Of a stretch of 9,741 bases of DNA, positions 1-8,578 are shown piece by piece (positions within the stretch are counted from its first letter, which is position 1; each line of letters begins with the position of its first letter). Origin of the DNA: Pseudomonadota bacterium (lineage in GTDB: Bacteria > Bdellovibrionota_C > UBA2361 > OMIW01); NCBI GenBank assembly GCA_900299205.1, contig OMIW01000123.1:1-9741 (forward strand). The letters run 5' to 3'. The translations under genes and the position numbers were made by a program. The notes beneath the pieces are model-generated. The model had not been told where the DNA came from and did no database searches. It worked only from the letters and a program-made list of their open reading frames with translations.

Positions 1-2
1 CT

Positions 3-2144
3 CCTCCCGAAGGCCGCGGTTTGGTGGGCTCGCGGATTCGCATCGGGCCCATCTACCACCCCGACGACCTCGCCCCCCGATCCCTGCGCGATGGATTTCC
101 GGGGCAGGCACCGTATCATCGGGGATTTACCGCGAGTGGGTGGGGAGCTGCGGGTTGGGGGGTCGCTACAGCGATCGCGGTTGATACTCCAGCCGAGCTG
201 GCGGAGCGGCTTCGGGAGGAGGTTGAGGGTGGTGCGACCGCGATTCGGCTCCGGTTGGGCCGGGTTCTCTCGCAAAGTGAGGTTGCCTCTGATTCGGAGG
301 AACGTCCACGATGGGGAACTCCACTTCATTCGGCGAGCGACATTACTGAGGCGCTCTCTCATGTGCTCCTCCCGTATGTCACCGTTATCCTCGACGGAGG
401 CTCAGCTACTCCGGCATTTCTTGCAGCATTTCTTGCAGCGTCTGGCGACAGCTCACTGGATGGGAGCACTTCGCTGACGCAGCTCGACCTGCATCCGGTG
501 TGGGACCCGTTGGTAGGGCTAATCTCATCGGAGCACCAACAACCGGGCATCGGGATCGAGGAGCAGTACGCGCTGTTGCGAAATCTGCTCGCAGTACGCT
601 TAACCCCCTGGTCACCCCGCGTTTTCTCGATTGATGCGGCCGCGATCGCTGAGGCCGGAGGTGGCCCCATTCATCAGCTGGTGTGGCTCGGCGGTGCGAT
701 GATCGACTATGTGCGCCGACTCTTGATAGGAGATATTACCGCGGAGCGGGTGATTCGGTCCTTATCAGCTCAGCTCGCAGCGGGCTCCGATTTTTTTATC
801 ACAATTGCGACCTTTCGCGCCGCGCGAATAGTCGTCGGGACCATCCTTCGAGAATTTGGACTTGATCCTGCCGTTATTCGATTTCCTCTCCACGCGATCG
901 CGCTCTCACGAGGAACTTCACTTCTTGATCCGCACACGAATATCCTGCGGGTAACTGCCGATGTGTATGGTGCCGCTATGGGGGGAGCTACGACCATCAC
1001 AGCCCTTCCCTTCGATAGTGTCCTTCCGGGAGCAACCTCCCCGCGAGCGCAACGGCTTGCTCGTAATACTCAGTTGATACTCCGCGATGAGGCTCAGCTT
1101 GGTGCCACTATTGATCCCGCGGGAGGCTCGTGGTGCATCGAGTCGCTCACCCGAGAGTTCGCGACCGAGGCGTGGGAACACATTCAGGCGATCGAGTCGA
1201 TGGGGGGGATGCATCATGCAATCTGTGAGGGATATCTCCAGAATCTCGTCCAGGATGCCTCTCAAAAACGGGCTCAATCGGTTATGACCCGTCGGCAGAT
1301 TATGGTTGGGGTCAATCAGTTTGCCTTGCCCGATGAGCCAATTCGATGGAGGAATACGAGGGAAGAGGGTGTTGACTCGGCGACTACAATCCCCTCATCT
1401 GCTCCCTGTGGCCCTACTTCGCAATCGGAACTGTCCCTTTTTGAGCCCATCGAGTGGTGGCGCTCCTTCGATGAGTGGGTCGCGAAAGCGCGGCTGGGTC
1501 ACACAATCGAGGAGCTCCTTGATGCCTGGCAGCGATCGGTCCTTGATTCCGCCGAATCGGTAAATTTTGGCGCCTCACCCGCACCGAAGCAGTTGCCAAC
1601 GCCGCGACGCGATGCGGCACCGTTTGAGGCGTTGCGGTATCGAACGGCAAGGATGGCCGATAAGACCGAAATGGGGCCACCGCGAGCGGTAATCGGGACG
1701 ATCGGTGATGCGGCGCAATTACGGGCGCGGATCGATTTCTGTCGTGACCTCCTCGGGATTGCTGGATGTTCGGTGCTGACGCCTCCGCCGGTTGCTGTCG
1801 TCGAACAATTCAGTATTGGTGATGAGTGGGCGAGCGCAGAGGGTAATGAGCCTGATGTTTTCGTCATCTGTGCGGCAGATGACGCATACGAGATGGTCAT
1901 CTCTCCTGTCATTGTGAAGATCCGCGAGAACTATCCCTGTGCATCCCCTTTAATACTCGTTGCGGGACAGCTAGGTGATCGTGAAGATGCGATGCGTGCA
2001 GTGGGTGTTTTTGCCTGTATGCATCGGCACATCAATCCAATATCTTTTCTCACGTCACTCGTTGATGCTATCGCCGCGGCTCGAAGAGAGCGCACCAATC
2101 AGTTCGTCTTACGACCGCCCTTCCCGACGGAGAACTCACGATGA
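3..2144 (+). CDS. mutA: Methylmalonyl-CoA mutase small (beta) subunit, 5' partial
   Basis: This is the non-catalytic partner of the cytoplasmic B12-dependent methylmalonyl-CoA mutase heterodimer (succinyl-CoA to (R)-methylmalonyl-CoA). The frame is open to the left edge. The TTG at 21 is probably internal, because the first visible residues ([11 protein letters not shown]) match a point roughly 65-70 residues into known small subunits. Counting from codon 21, the TIM-barrel-like mutase domain spans about 5-440 (for example LDPHTNILR at 302-310, ARNTQ at 347-351, DPAGGSW at 365-371, MGGM at 394-397). A long low-complexity linker covers about 441-553, and a cobalamin-binding-like fold about 555-690. 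This C-terminal domain lacks the DxHxxG axial-histidine motif, as expected of the small subunit. The visible 707 residues already exceed the roughly 640 of the Propionibacterium protein. The TGA overlaps the mutB ATG, so the two are probably translationally coupled. Confidence 0.93.
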   Translation, partial: PPEGRGLVGSRIRIGPIYHPDDLAPRSLRDGFPGQAPYHRGFTASGWGAAGWGVATAIAVDTPAELAERLREEVEGGATAIRLRLGRVLSQSEVASDSEERPRWGTPLHSASDITEALSHVLLPYVTVILDGGSATPAFLAAFLAASGDSSLDGSTSLTQLDLHPVWDPLVGLISSEHQQPGIGIEEQYALLRNLLAVRLTPWSPRVFSIDAAAIAEAGGGPIHQLVWLGGAMIDYVRRLLIGDITAERVIRSLSAQLAAGSDFFITIATFRAARIVVGTILREFGLDPAVIRFPLHAIALSRGTSLLDPHTNILRVTADVYGAAMGGATTITALPFDSVLPGATSPRAQRLARNTQLILRDEAQLGATIDPAGGSWCIESLTREFATEAWEHIQAIESMGGMHHAICEGYLQNLVQDASQKRAQSVMTRRQIMVGVNQFALPDEPIRWRNTREEGVDSATTIPSSAPCGPTSQSELSLFEPIEWWRSFDEWVAKARLGHTIEELLDAWQRSVLDSAESVNFGASPAPKQLPTPRRDAAPFEALRYRTARMADKTEMGPPRAVIGTIGDAAQLRARIDFCRDLLGIAGCSVLTPPPVAVVEQFSIGDEWASAEGNEPDVFVICAADDAYEMVISPVIVKIRENYPCASPLILVAGQLGDREDAMRAVGVFACMHRHINPISFLTSLVDAIAAARRERTNQFVLRPPFPTENSR

Positions 2145-4411
2145 ACATCTCCCCTCCTTTTCCTGATTTCACCTCAGTGCCTTTGGCTCTCTCGGGTCGA
2201 GGTGATGCTCCCTCTCGGCAACAGTGGCACGATGCGTTTCTCGCGGAAGAAGGGGTGCCGGCATCGTCGCGAAACCGAGATGCCTTGGATGGATTTTCGG
2301 TGGCACCCCTATTTACCGCGACAGATATCGAGCGATGTGAACACCTTGGGTATTCGGCGGGCATTCCACCTTTTCTGCGCGGACCTTACGCAACGATGTA
2401 CGTGACTCAGCCCTGGACGGTCCGTCAGTATGCGGGATTCTCAACCGCAGAGGAAAGTAATCTCTTTTATCGAAACAACCTCGCTCAGGGACAAAAGGGT
2501 CTTTCCGTTGCGTTCGATCTTGCAACCCATCGAGGCTATGATTCTGACCATCCCCGCGTTGTGGGTGATGTGGGAAAAGCTGGTGTTGCGATCGACACGG
2601 TTGAGGACATGAAGCGGTTGTTCGACGGAATCCCGCTTGGTGATGTTTCTGTATCCATGACGATGAACGGTGCAGTTCTCCCGATAATGGCCTTCTATAT
2701 TATTGCAGCTGAGGAACAGGGGGTATCGACCGAGGCCCTAAATGGCACGATCCAGAACGATATCCTGAAAGAATACATGGTGCGGAACACCTACATCTAT
2801 CCACCTGCTCCCTCGATGAGGATCATTGGTGATATCTTCCGCTACACCGCTGAGAAGATGCCCCGCTTTAATAGCATTAGTATCTCCGGATATCACCTTC
2901 ACGAAGCGGGTGCCACCTCATCACTTGAGATGGCATACACCCTCGCGGATGGCCTCGAGTATCTCCGTACTGGAATCGCTGCGGGCTTGAGCGTCGACGC
3001 ATTTGCGCCCCGTCTCTCGTTCTTCTGGGCGCAAGGGATGAATATCTTCTTTGAGATAGCCAAAATGCGAGCGGCGCGGGTGCTTTGGGCAACGATCGTG
3101 CGAAGGTTTAACCCGCACCAACCGAAATCGATGGCGCTCCGCACCCACAGTCAGACATCAGGTTGGAGTCTTAGTGAACAGGATCCGTACAACAATATTG
3201 TGCGCACCTGCGTTGAAGCGATGGCCGCTACGATGGGAGGAACACAGTCATTGCACACAAATTCGCTCGATGAGGCGATAGCCCTACCCACCGAGTTTTC
3301 TGCTCGTATTGCCCGCAATACCCAACATGTGCTTCGGTATGAAACCGGACTCTGCGATATTGTGGATCCGTGGGGAGGATCATTCTTCGTTGAGTCGCTA
3401 ACGCACGATCTCATGCACCGCAGCTGGGAATTCATTCAGGAGGTTGAGGGGCTTGGGGGGATGGCCGCGGCTATTGCTTCAGGAATCCCGAAGCTTCGGA
3501 TTGAGGAGGCCGCAGCCAAACGACAAGCGCTCATTGACTCGGGGTCAGAGGTGATCATTGGGGTGAATCGGTATCGGCCTGAACGGGAGGAGGAGATTCC
3601 ACTCCGTGAGGTCGATAACGCTGCGGTTCGGCTCGCGCAGATTGAGCGGCTCGCGGAAGTCCGACGGGTTCGTCATCAAGCTCAGGTCGATAGTGCATTG
3701 GAGGCTTTAGGTGAAGCTGCGGCGACTGGTCAGGGAAATCTTCTTGCTCTAGCGGTAACAGCCGCGCGGTTTCGGGCGACGCTCGGCGAGATATCCTCCA
3801 CGCTCGAGAAGGTTTTTGGTAGACACACCGCGGCGATTCGGTCAGTATCAGGTGTGTATCAGGCATCCTATCCCAATAAATCGTGTATTGAAGCGATTCA
3901 GCGCCGGACTGCTGCATTTGAGGTGGCACAGGGGCGTCGTCCGCGCATCATGATAGCCAAACTCGGTCAGGACGGTCATGACCGGGGAGCGAAGATCGTC
4001 GGTACCGCATATGCGGATCTCGGATTTGATGTTGATATTGGTCCCCTCTTCCAAACCCCCGAAGAGTGTGCGCGTCAGGCTGTTGAGAATGATGTTCACC
4101 TCGTTGGGGTGAGCTCGCTCGCCGGAGGGCACAAAACATTAATTCCTGCGTTGATCGCCGAGCTCTGTCGCTTGGGACGCCCCGATATAGGGGTGGTATG
4201 TGGCGGAGTGATACCACATACCGATTATCAGTTCCTCGAAGAAGCAGGAGTGTGGGCGATATTTGGTCCCGGTTCGGCGATACCTGCTGCAGCGCAACGG
4301 CTCCTTGATATTCTTGAGGTGAGGGGGGGAGCCAGCCAGTCAGGCGGTCCTCGATCCGCCTCTGATAGCTCTGTTCCGATCCAATCAAAGCCACAAAGCT
4401 CGTCGAGGTAA
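2141..4411 (+). CDS. mutB: Methylmalonyl-CoA mutase large (alpha) catalytic subunit
   Basis: This is the catalytic subunit, which binds adenosylcobalamin and carries out the radical rearrangement between succinyl-CoA and (R)-methylmalonyl-CoA. At 756 residues it has the usual family length plus a short tail. The substrate-binding barrel contains [10 protein letters not shown] (78-87), [13 protein letters not shown] (95-107) and [12 protein letters not shown] (248-259). By alignment from memory to the Propionibacterium enzyme (offset +8), Tyr97, Gln205, Arg215 and His252 correspond to its active-site Tyr89, Gln197, Arg207 and His244. The C-terminal B12 domain (about 600-726) has [10 protein letters not shown], with Lys607, Asp611 and the lower-ligand His613, then SSLAGGH at 658-664. 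The ATG lies in an ATGA overlap with mutA, and a GGAG is placed about 8 bases upstream. Residues 727-756 form a Ser/Gly-rich extension past the usual end. The identification is very secure. Confidence 0.97.
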   Translation: MNISPPFPDFTSVPLALSGRGDAPSRQQWHDAFLAEEGVPASSRNRDALDGFSVAPLFTATDIERCEHLGYSAGIPPFLRGPYATMYVTQPWTVRQYAGFSTAEESNLFYRNNLAQGQKGLSVAFDLATHRGYDSDHPRVVGDVGKAGVAIDTVEDMKRLFDGIPLGDVSVSMTMNGAVLPIMAFYIIAAEEQGVSTEALNGTIQNDILKEYMVRNTYIYPPAPSMRIIGDIFRYTAEKMPRFNSISISGYHLHEAGATSSLEMAYTLADGLEYLRTGIAAGLSVDAFAPRLSFFWAQGMNIFFEIAKMRAARVLWATIVRRFNPHQPKSMALRTHSQTSGWSLSEQDPYNNIVRTCVEAMAATMGGTQSLHTNSLDEAIALPTEFSARIARNTQHVLRYETGLCDIVDPWGGSFFVESLTHDLMHRSWEFIQEVEGLGGMAAAIASGIPKLRIEEAAAKRQALIDSGSEVIIGVNRYRPEREEEIPLREVDNAAVRLAQIERLAEVRRVRHQAQVDSALEALGEAAATGQGNLLALAVTAARFRATLGEISSTLEKVFGRHTAAIRSVSGVYQASYPNKSCIEAIQRRTAAFEVAQGRRPRIMIAKLGQDGHDRGAKIVGTAYADLGFDVDIGPLFQTPEECARQAVENDVHLVGVSSLAGGHKTLIPALIAELCRLGRPDIGVVCGGVIPHTDYQFLEEAGVWAIFGPGSAIPAAAQRLLDILEVRGGASQSGGPRSASDSSVPIQSKPQSSSR

Positions 4412-4417
4412 AGGCGT

Positions 4418-5431
4418 ATGACGAGTGAACGTGATGCATCGACACACGCGGCACCCCCCTCCCCCGAGCAGCTCGTCGTCGGTATAAAGGCGGGGGACCA
4501 CGCATTAATAGCGCAAGCGATTACCCTCGTTGAGAGCTCTGCGCCCCACCACCAGCCCCTTGCAGATACCCTGATTCGGGGAATAACCCCACTGGCGGGG
4601 CGATCAAGCCGTATCGGTATCACCGGGGTTCCGGGAGCGGGAAAGAGTACCTTTATCGAACGGTTTGGCTTGATGCGTGCCGATGCAGGAGCGCGGGTTG
4701 CGGTGCTCGCGATTGATCCCAGCAGCCCTCGCTCAGGAGGAAGCATTCTCGGCGATAAGACCCGAATGGAGCAGCTTTCTCGACACCCCGCCTGTTTCGT
4801 CCGTCCCACGCCTTCGCGAGGTTCGCTCGGAGGAATAGGCCGAAGAACGCGAGATGCTATCACGATCTGTGAAGCTGCTGGTTTTGACACGATAATTATT
4901 GAAACGGTCGGAGTTGGACAGAGCGAGATTGCTGTACGCTCGGTGAGCGACTTCTTTATCTTACTCTGCCTCACCGGTGCGGGGGATGAATTGCAGGGAT
5001 TTAAGAAGGGGGTGATCGAGCTTGCTGATCTCATCCTTGTCAATAAGGCTGATGGCGACAATGAACGTTCCGCCCGACATCTCACTGCTGACCTCAATGC
5101 CATACTTCGCTACATCCCACCCACCTCCCCTCACTGGCAACCGCGCGCGCTAGCGATCTCAGCACTAACAGGATCGGGGCTCGCTGAGGCGTGGGATCAG
5201 ATAAAATCTGGATTTTCTCGTCTCACCGCATCGGGCGATATTGATCGGCAACGGGCAAACCAGCTTGCGAGCACGATAGGGGTTCTCCTCCGCGAGGAGG
5301 TTGAGCGCGTCGTCTGCTCAACCCCCGGAACCGCCGAATTACAAGAAGCACTGACGCAAAAGGTTCTGCGGGGAGAGATAACCGCTCGTGAGGCGGTCGA
5401 TGAATTGATGAGGCATGTGGGATTAAAATAG
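4418..5431 (+). CDS. meaB: MeaB/ArgK-family GTPase, methylmalonyl-CoA mutase chaperone
   Basis: This is a P-loop GTPase of the MeaB (human MMAA; older name ArgK) family. It binds the mutase, gates cofactor loading and protects the enzyme from inactivation. At 337 residues it has normal length. Visible motifs are the Walker A GVPGAGKST (70-78), the family-typical DPSSPRSGGSILGDKTRM (100-117), the G3-like region ETVGVGQSE (162-170), the guanine-specificity motif NKAD (209-212) and a G5-like SAL (248-250). The C-terminal arm (about 275-337), which mediates dimerisation in the family, is present. The start is the ATG 6 bases after the mutB stop, with the ribosome site (GAGGTAAAGG) overlapping that stop. 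Direct linkage to mutA and mutB favours mutase over the other B12 mutases these G-proteins can serve. It ends in TAG at the expected length. The long opposite-strand frame here is a shadow. Confidence 0.96.
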   Translation: MTSERDASTHAAPPSPEQLVVGIKAGDHALIAQAITLVESSAPHHQPLADTLIRGITPLAGRSSRIGITGVPGAGKSTFIERFGLMRADAGARVAVLAIDPSSPRSGGSILGDKTRMEQLSRHPACFVRPTPSRGSLGGIGRRTRDAITICEAAGFDTIIIETVGVGQSEIAVRSVSDFFILLCLTGAGDELQGFKKGVIELADLILVNKADGDNERSARHLTADLNAILRYIPPTSPHWQPRALAISALTGSGLAEAWDQIKSGFSRLTASGDIDRQRANQLASTIGVLLREEVERVVCSTPGTAELQEALTQKVLRGEITAREAVDELMRHVGLK

Positions 5432-5487
5432 GTGGGAGAGCAGATACCACTTTTCGCTGTTATGAGGCACTAACCAGAGAGGTAGCT

Positions 5488-5898
5488 ATGATTCACGGTA
5501 TCGATCACATCGGCATCGCCGTCCCAACCCTTGACGAGGCAATTTCCCTCTACCGGGATGTTCTTGGCCTCGTCCCTTCTGCCGTTGAGGAGGTTCCGTC
5601 CCAACAGGTCCGCACCGTTTTTTTCGACCTTAACGGAGTTCACCTTGAGCTTCTTGAGCCGACCGCACCGGAGAGTCCGATTGCCCGATTTTTGGCCAAG
5701 AATGGTCCGGGAGTCCACCACATCGCGTTCAAAACGGACAGTATCGAGGAACAGCTCAGCCAAGCCGCCCACCACGGGTGTCGCCTGATCAATGAAACAC
5801 CGACCGCTGGTGCCAATGATAAGCTGGTGGCGTTCCTTCATCCCAAAAGCACGCTCGGGGTATTGATGGAGCTTTGTGAACCGCGAGGTATTAAATAA
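5488..5898 (+). CDS. mce: Methylmalonyl-CoA epimerase
   Basis: This enzyme interconverts (S)- and (R)-methylmalonyl-CoA, linking the carboxylase product to the mutase substrate. It is a 136-residue protein of the glyoxalase/VOC metal-dependent superfamily, with two beta-alpha-beta-beta-beta modules. Family hallmarks are IDHIGIAVPTLDEAI at the N-terminus (metal ligand His7), VHLELLEP (51-58), SPIARFL (63-69), GVHHIAF (75-81, metal ligand His77 or His78), FLHPKSTLGVLMEL (116-129) and the C-terminal ligand Glu128. The start is the ATG preceded by GAGAGG about 6 bases upstream. It sits 56 bases after meaB. That gap holds only a weak hairpin (about 6 bp with a G-T pair, around 5431-5453) with a short T run, so mce probably stays in the operon, perhaps with reduced expression. 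The match to the epimerase subfamily, rather than a generic glyoxalase, is supported by the sequence and the neighbours. Confidence 0.95.
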   Translation: MIHGIDHIGIAVPTLDEAISLYRDVLGLVPSAVEEVPSQQVRTVFFDLNGVHLELLEPTAPESPIARFLAKNGPGVHHIAFKTDSIEEQLSQAAHHGCRLINETPTAGANDKLVAFLHPKSTLGVLMELCEPRGIK

Positions 5899-6017
5899 GA
5901 GCAAATCGCTCATCCATCCCCATCCTCGATTTACCGACAGATTAAAAGTTCGATAGTATTTCGCGATGCTGCCTCTTATGGAAATTCGCTGATGATCCCA
6001 TTGAGAAGGAAAACTAA

Positions 6018-7037
6018 TTGTGGCGGAATACGGCCAATTACTTTTTCCTTAACAGTCGATTCATGAAATCTGATGCAAGAATCAATGAGCTCGGCATCCG
6101 TCCACTCCGAGGATTCGTTTTCCCGATCTCTCTTGCATGTATTTTATCAGTCTTTTTCTTCATCGGTATTCAGCCAAAGGCCGCCGTTATTCCGGCGATC
6201 ATTATCTTACTTTTAAGCAAAACTGCGACCGTTCAGATACGTCTCTCCAGATACTCATTACTTGGCTGTATCCATGTTCTTCCCCTCCTCATTGCAACAT
6301 TTCCCGCGGTGGTCGCACTCGTACAGATCGCCTTCCTCGAGACCGGCGGTCAGGGCGTCGACTTTGGTATCTTCACTCAGCTGATTAATCAGGTAGCGAC
6401 AAGAAATAGGTTCTGGTCATCACTCATAGCGACGGAATGGCATAACTTTCTCACTCACCACTTCTCCCCCTATCTTGTTGTTCCCGGACTTATTGGGAAG
6501 CTTGGCCTGCCTGCGCCATACATCCTCATCGCCACTCACGTTATCGCTGTGATAGCCCTCATTCTGGGGATCCAGTCACTCTACGATCACTACTCAGACG
6601 GGTCATCGCCAAAGTCATTACCCTCCCCAACTATTGCTCATCTTTTCACCCTCTCAACTCTCCTTCTTCCGGCCGCAAGAATCGGGCTCATGTGGGAAAC
6701 GCACGATGAGGTGCTGGCCCTTCCGTTTCTTATCTGGAGCATCAATGCGCATCTCGCGGGAAAAAACGGCCGAAAGCTCCTCCTCCTTATCCCGTCTATT
6801 CTCTTCAAGGAAACCCTCGCCCTCAATGTGATGGCGTTATGTTGTTGGTACGCTATTGATACGAGAGAAAATCGCCCGGCAGCGATCGCTCTCGGATTAG
6901 CGTCACTTACATTTTTTGCCCTTTACACCGCAATCTTTCCTGGCTGGCTTTGGGTAGCGACATTCAAAGCCTCAGACCGGATTGGTTCATTCGATTATCT
7001 TACTTCTTGGCCCGTTCTTTTCGAAAAGGGATTCTAG
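6018..7037 (+). CDS. DUF2079 family membrane protein, N-terminal part cut by an in-frame TAG
   Basis: This is an integral membrane protein of the uncharacterised DUF2079 family, which I recall being grouped with GT-C-type membrane glycosyltransferases; its substrate is unknown. There are about seven to eight hydrophobic segments, for example residues 33-51, 55-67, 83-106, 151-163, 167-186, 206-220, 253-262 and 286-308. Family landmarks are VDFGIFTQ (114-121), HHFSPY (147-152) after the first large loop, WETHDEVLALP (226-236) and FKET (263-266). The acidic and His residues in these loops resemble the usual catalytic positions of GT-C proteins. The chosen TTG start has a good AGAAGGA 7 bases upstream; the ATG at 6063 is an alternative but lacks a ribosome site. 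The frame stops at TAG 7035-7037, well short of family length, and continues in the same frame to 7601. The gene starts 119 bases after mce and may have its own promoter, though I see no convincing one. Confidence 0.78.
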   Translation: MWRNTANYFFLNSRFMKSDARINELGIRPLRGFVFPISLACILSVFFFIGIQPKAAVIPAIIILLLSKTATVQIRLSRYSLLGCIHVLPLLIATFPAVVALVQIAFLETGGQGVDFGIFTQLINQVATRNRFWSSLIATEWHNFLTHHFSPYLVVPGLIGKLGLPAPYILIATHVIAVIALILGIQSLYDHYSDGSSPKSLPSPTIAHLFTLSTLLLPAARIGLMWETHDEVLALPFLIWSINAHLAGKNGRKLLLLIPSILFKETLALNVMALCCWYAIDTRENRPAAIALGLASLTFFALYTAIFPGWLWVATFKASDRIGSFDYLTSWPVLFEKGF

Positions 7038-7601
7038 ATTGCGAAATCATTCCTCCCTGCGGCCCCGTTTCTGCTTCTCCATTCCCGCATTTCCTTGAGG
7101 ATCACCGCTCGAATTTGCCTTTGTGCAGCCCCGAATATTTTGGCAATCCTTTTGTCAAAAACCCCCAACATGCACCAGGCTCTTAACTATTACTCCATTA
7201 CCCCCGTTATTATGGTCTTCATCGCGTGCACCGCTCCGATCCTTCGTGCCCGTTCGCTGGCTCTGCCTCTCTCTGTTTCTCTCATCCTCTGCTCGCTTAT
7301 AGGGGGACGATTCAGGACGACCAATCCCATCAGAGAGATGCTCGCAGCCCCGTCCGCTCTTGATGAACTTCATACCATAGTGCCCCCATCCGCTGCCGTT
7401 ATCGCGGATGATTATACTATCAGCATCCTCTCTGCTCACCCCCATGCTCTGAGAATCTTCCACGCTAATCGCAGTAACCCTAACTCATCATATATTGTCC
7501 AGAAAAAACCTCCGATCGATATCCTTTCAAAGAATCTTCAATCACAGTACAACCCGTGCGGAGAAACTCCACGTTATCTTGTGCGCTGCCGCAGACCTTG
7601 A
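7038..7601 (+). pseudogene. C-terminal remainder of the DUF2079 gene, same frame after the TAG
   Basis: These 187 codons plus a TGA follow the internal TAG in the same reading frame with no further stop. The translation behaves like the expected second half of the protein. There is a hydrophobic stretch IAKSFLPAAPFLLL right after the stop, then CAAPNILAILLS and NYYSITPVIMVFIACTAPI, which resemble the conserved family pattern of a leucine-rich segment followed by HYS-type residues and a last helix. A soluble tail follows with PPSAAVIADDYTISILSAHP. Adding this part to the front gives about 526 codons, a normal length for the family. An ATG at 7170 or a TTG at 7095 could start a separate peptide, but no good ribosome site is evident. 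Either the gene is recently disrupted, or the TAG is a sequence error or is read through. Confidence 0.7.
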
Positions 7602-7906
7602 GAAGAAGGAAAGGAGCGACGGGTGCTCGCCGAAATACCTGGGACAGATTTCGAGTAGAGGGGGTTTAGGTTGTTGGGATGAGGTTGGGCGAGAGCCACG
7701 CCGTGAGAGCGAGGGTGCCGCCGCCGAGAATAATCTACCGCGCGGAAGTTGACCGAACAATAAGCAGCCAACCAAGCCGAAATCCAGAACAACCTTAGGC
7801 ATTTGGAGGAATGCAAACTCCCTAATCATACCCCCCCGCGAAAAGTCAACAACACCTAAAAACTCTTGAGGAGTCCTCTGGCGACCAAGGGTATTTGAGT
7901 AAAGCT
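7602..7906. other. Gap between convergent genes, no gene supported
   Basis: About 305 bases lie between the ends of the DUF2079 gene and the HD-domain gene. The minus strand has one frame open through the whole gap, but its translation is Arg/Ser/Pro-rich and not recognisable. A C7 run sits at 7831-7837. On the minus strand, downstream of the HD gene, a weak 4-bp stem (7862-7865 with 7871-7874) precedes five T residues and could act as a poor terminator. No clear plus-strand terminator is seen. The gap may be decayed sequence. Confidence 0.45.
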
Positions 7907-8578
7907 CTATGATTGCGTGTCCCGAGGGTCTGAGGCACGGTCCGATAAAGCTTCTTTGTAGCAAGAATCGTAAATAGTGATGGCTCGATTCAAAAATGTC
8001 TCAGAGACGTGGATTGGGGTTTCCGGCGCGGATAATAGTCTAATAACCTCTTTCAAGACGGGGCCATATTTTTTGCAGAGCTTATCTTTTTTTGATCCAG
8101 CTTCTAGGTTCTGGATTGAGAGCGCGTTCTCGGAAAAATCGGCCAGTTTGATTTTAAAGGCCTCTTCATCAGCCTCACTTATCTCAAAGAAATGTCTAAA
8201 ATAGGCCTCATTCTTTATGTCGACAACCTCTCGCGTATCACCAGCTTCCTTTGCCCCCTCCGCATAGACGTCAAAATCCGGATTGGTGAGAAGAGCAACC
8301 ATTCTGGCGCAGGAGGCACCGAATCGTTCTCCAATTACGCCTAGTGCCGCGCTAGACCAAGAATCCGGTGAAATTGTTGTCGGGTTATCCCCTTCAATTC
8401 GTATCAACGTACTAGCTTGGTCTTCAACCGAATCGTGCAGCAGTGCCGCACAAATTCCATCACAGGTGATAACACCAAATTCAGTGATACTTCGCAATGC
8501 AACGCGAAGAGGATGATTTATATAAGCCTCTCCATTCGGTCGAGGTTCTTGAGAAGCATGCGCTTTGAACATCAGCAA
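7907..8578 (-). CDS. Stand-alone HD-domain hydrolase, RelA/SpoT hydrolase-like (Mesh1-type small alarmone hydrolase candidate)
   Basis: The predicted role is a Mn-dependent 3'-pyrophosphohydrolase acting on (p)ppGpp or a related nucleotide. The 223-residue protein has the motif order of the RelA/SpoT hydrolase domain: AYINHPLRVA with His22, AALLHDSVED with His48-Asp49 and Glu52-Asp53, VALLTNP (94-100), and IKLADFSENALS (143-154) with Asp147 and Asn151, matching the usual KLAD..HN box. No synthetase, TGS or ACT domain is present, so it would be hydrolase-only and close in size to Mesh1 proteins. The start is uncertain. TTG at 8578 and ATG at 8572 both lack a ribosome site, and helix-like coding seems to extend upstream to an in-frame TGA at 8614-8612. 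By hand count, GC is about 46% over 8041-8520, lower than the mutase genes, hinting at separate ancestry. It lies 74 bases downstream of the ABC gene, beyond a terminator. The substrate is inferred, not shown. Confidence 0.75.
   Translation of the reverse strand: MLMFKAHASQEPRPNGEAYINHPLRVALRSITEFGVITCDGICAALLHDSVEDQASTLIRIEGDNPTTISPDSWSSAALGVIGERFGASCARMVALLTNPDFDVYAEGAKEAGDTREVVDIKNEAYFRHFFEISEADEEAFKIKLADFSENALSIQNLEAGSKKDKLCKKYGPVLKEVIRLLSAPETPIHVSETFLNRAITIYDSCYKEALSDRASDPRDTQS

Noticed and set aside
21-23. TTG at 21 as the true mutA start
   Set aside because: The frame is open further upstream to the window edge, and the first residues align well inside known small subunits, so the real start is outside the window.
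3948-4505. Open minus-strand frame across the mutB-meaB junction
   Set aside because: It overlaps the conserved cobalamin domain of mutB and has no start context or family features.
4228-5103. Long open frame on the minus strand opposite meaB and the mutB end
   Set aside because: The plus strand carries clear conserved motifs of MutB and MeaB throughout; the opposite frame is Ser/Arg/Pro-rich with no recognisable domain, typical of a GC-rich shadow.
5425-5458. Hairpin with T residues between meaB and mce as a terminator
   Set aside because: The stem is short with a G-T pair, and the T run is brief and partly used in pairing; mce is functionally tied to the upstream genes, so readthrough is expected.
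5895-5910. GAGC-AAATC-GCTC hairpin just after mce as an operon terminator
   Set aside because: It has only 4 bp of stem and no T run follows.
7035-7037. Genome-wide recoding of TAG as an amino acid
   Set aside because: TAG ends meaB and the HD gene here, and meaB stops at its normal length; a single mutation or error is simpler.
7776-7829. Minus-strand peptide MIREFAFLQMPKVVLDFG, reminiscent of the first strand of iron-containing alcohol dehydrogenases
   Set aside because: The likeness covers under 20 residues, the expected glycine spacing is off, and what follows does not resemble the family in any frame.
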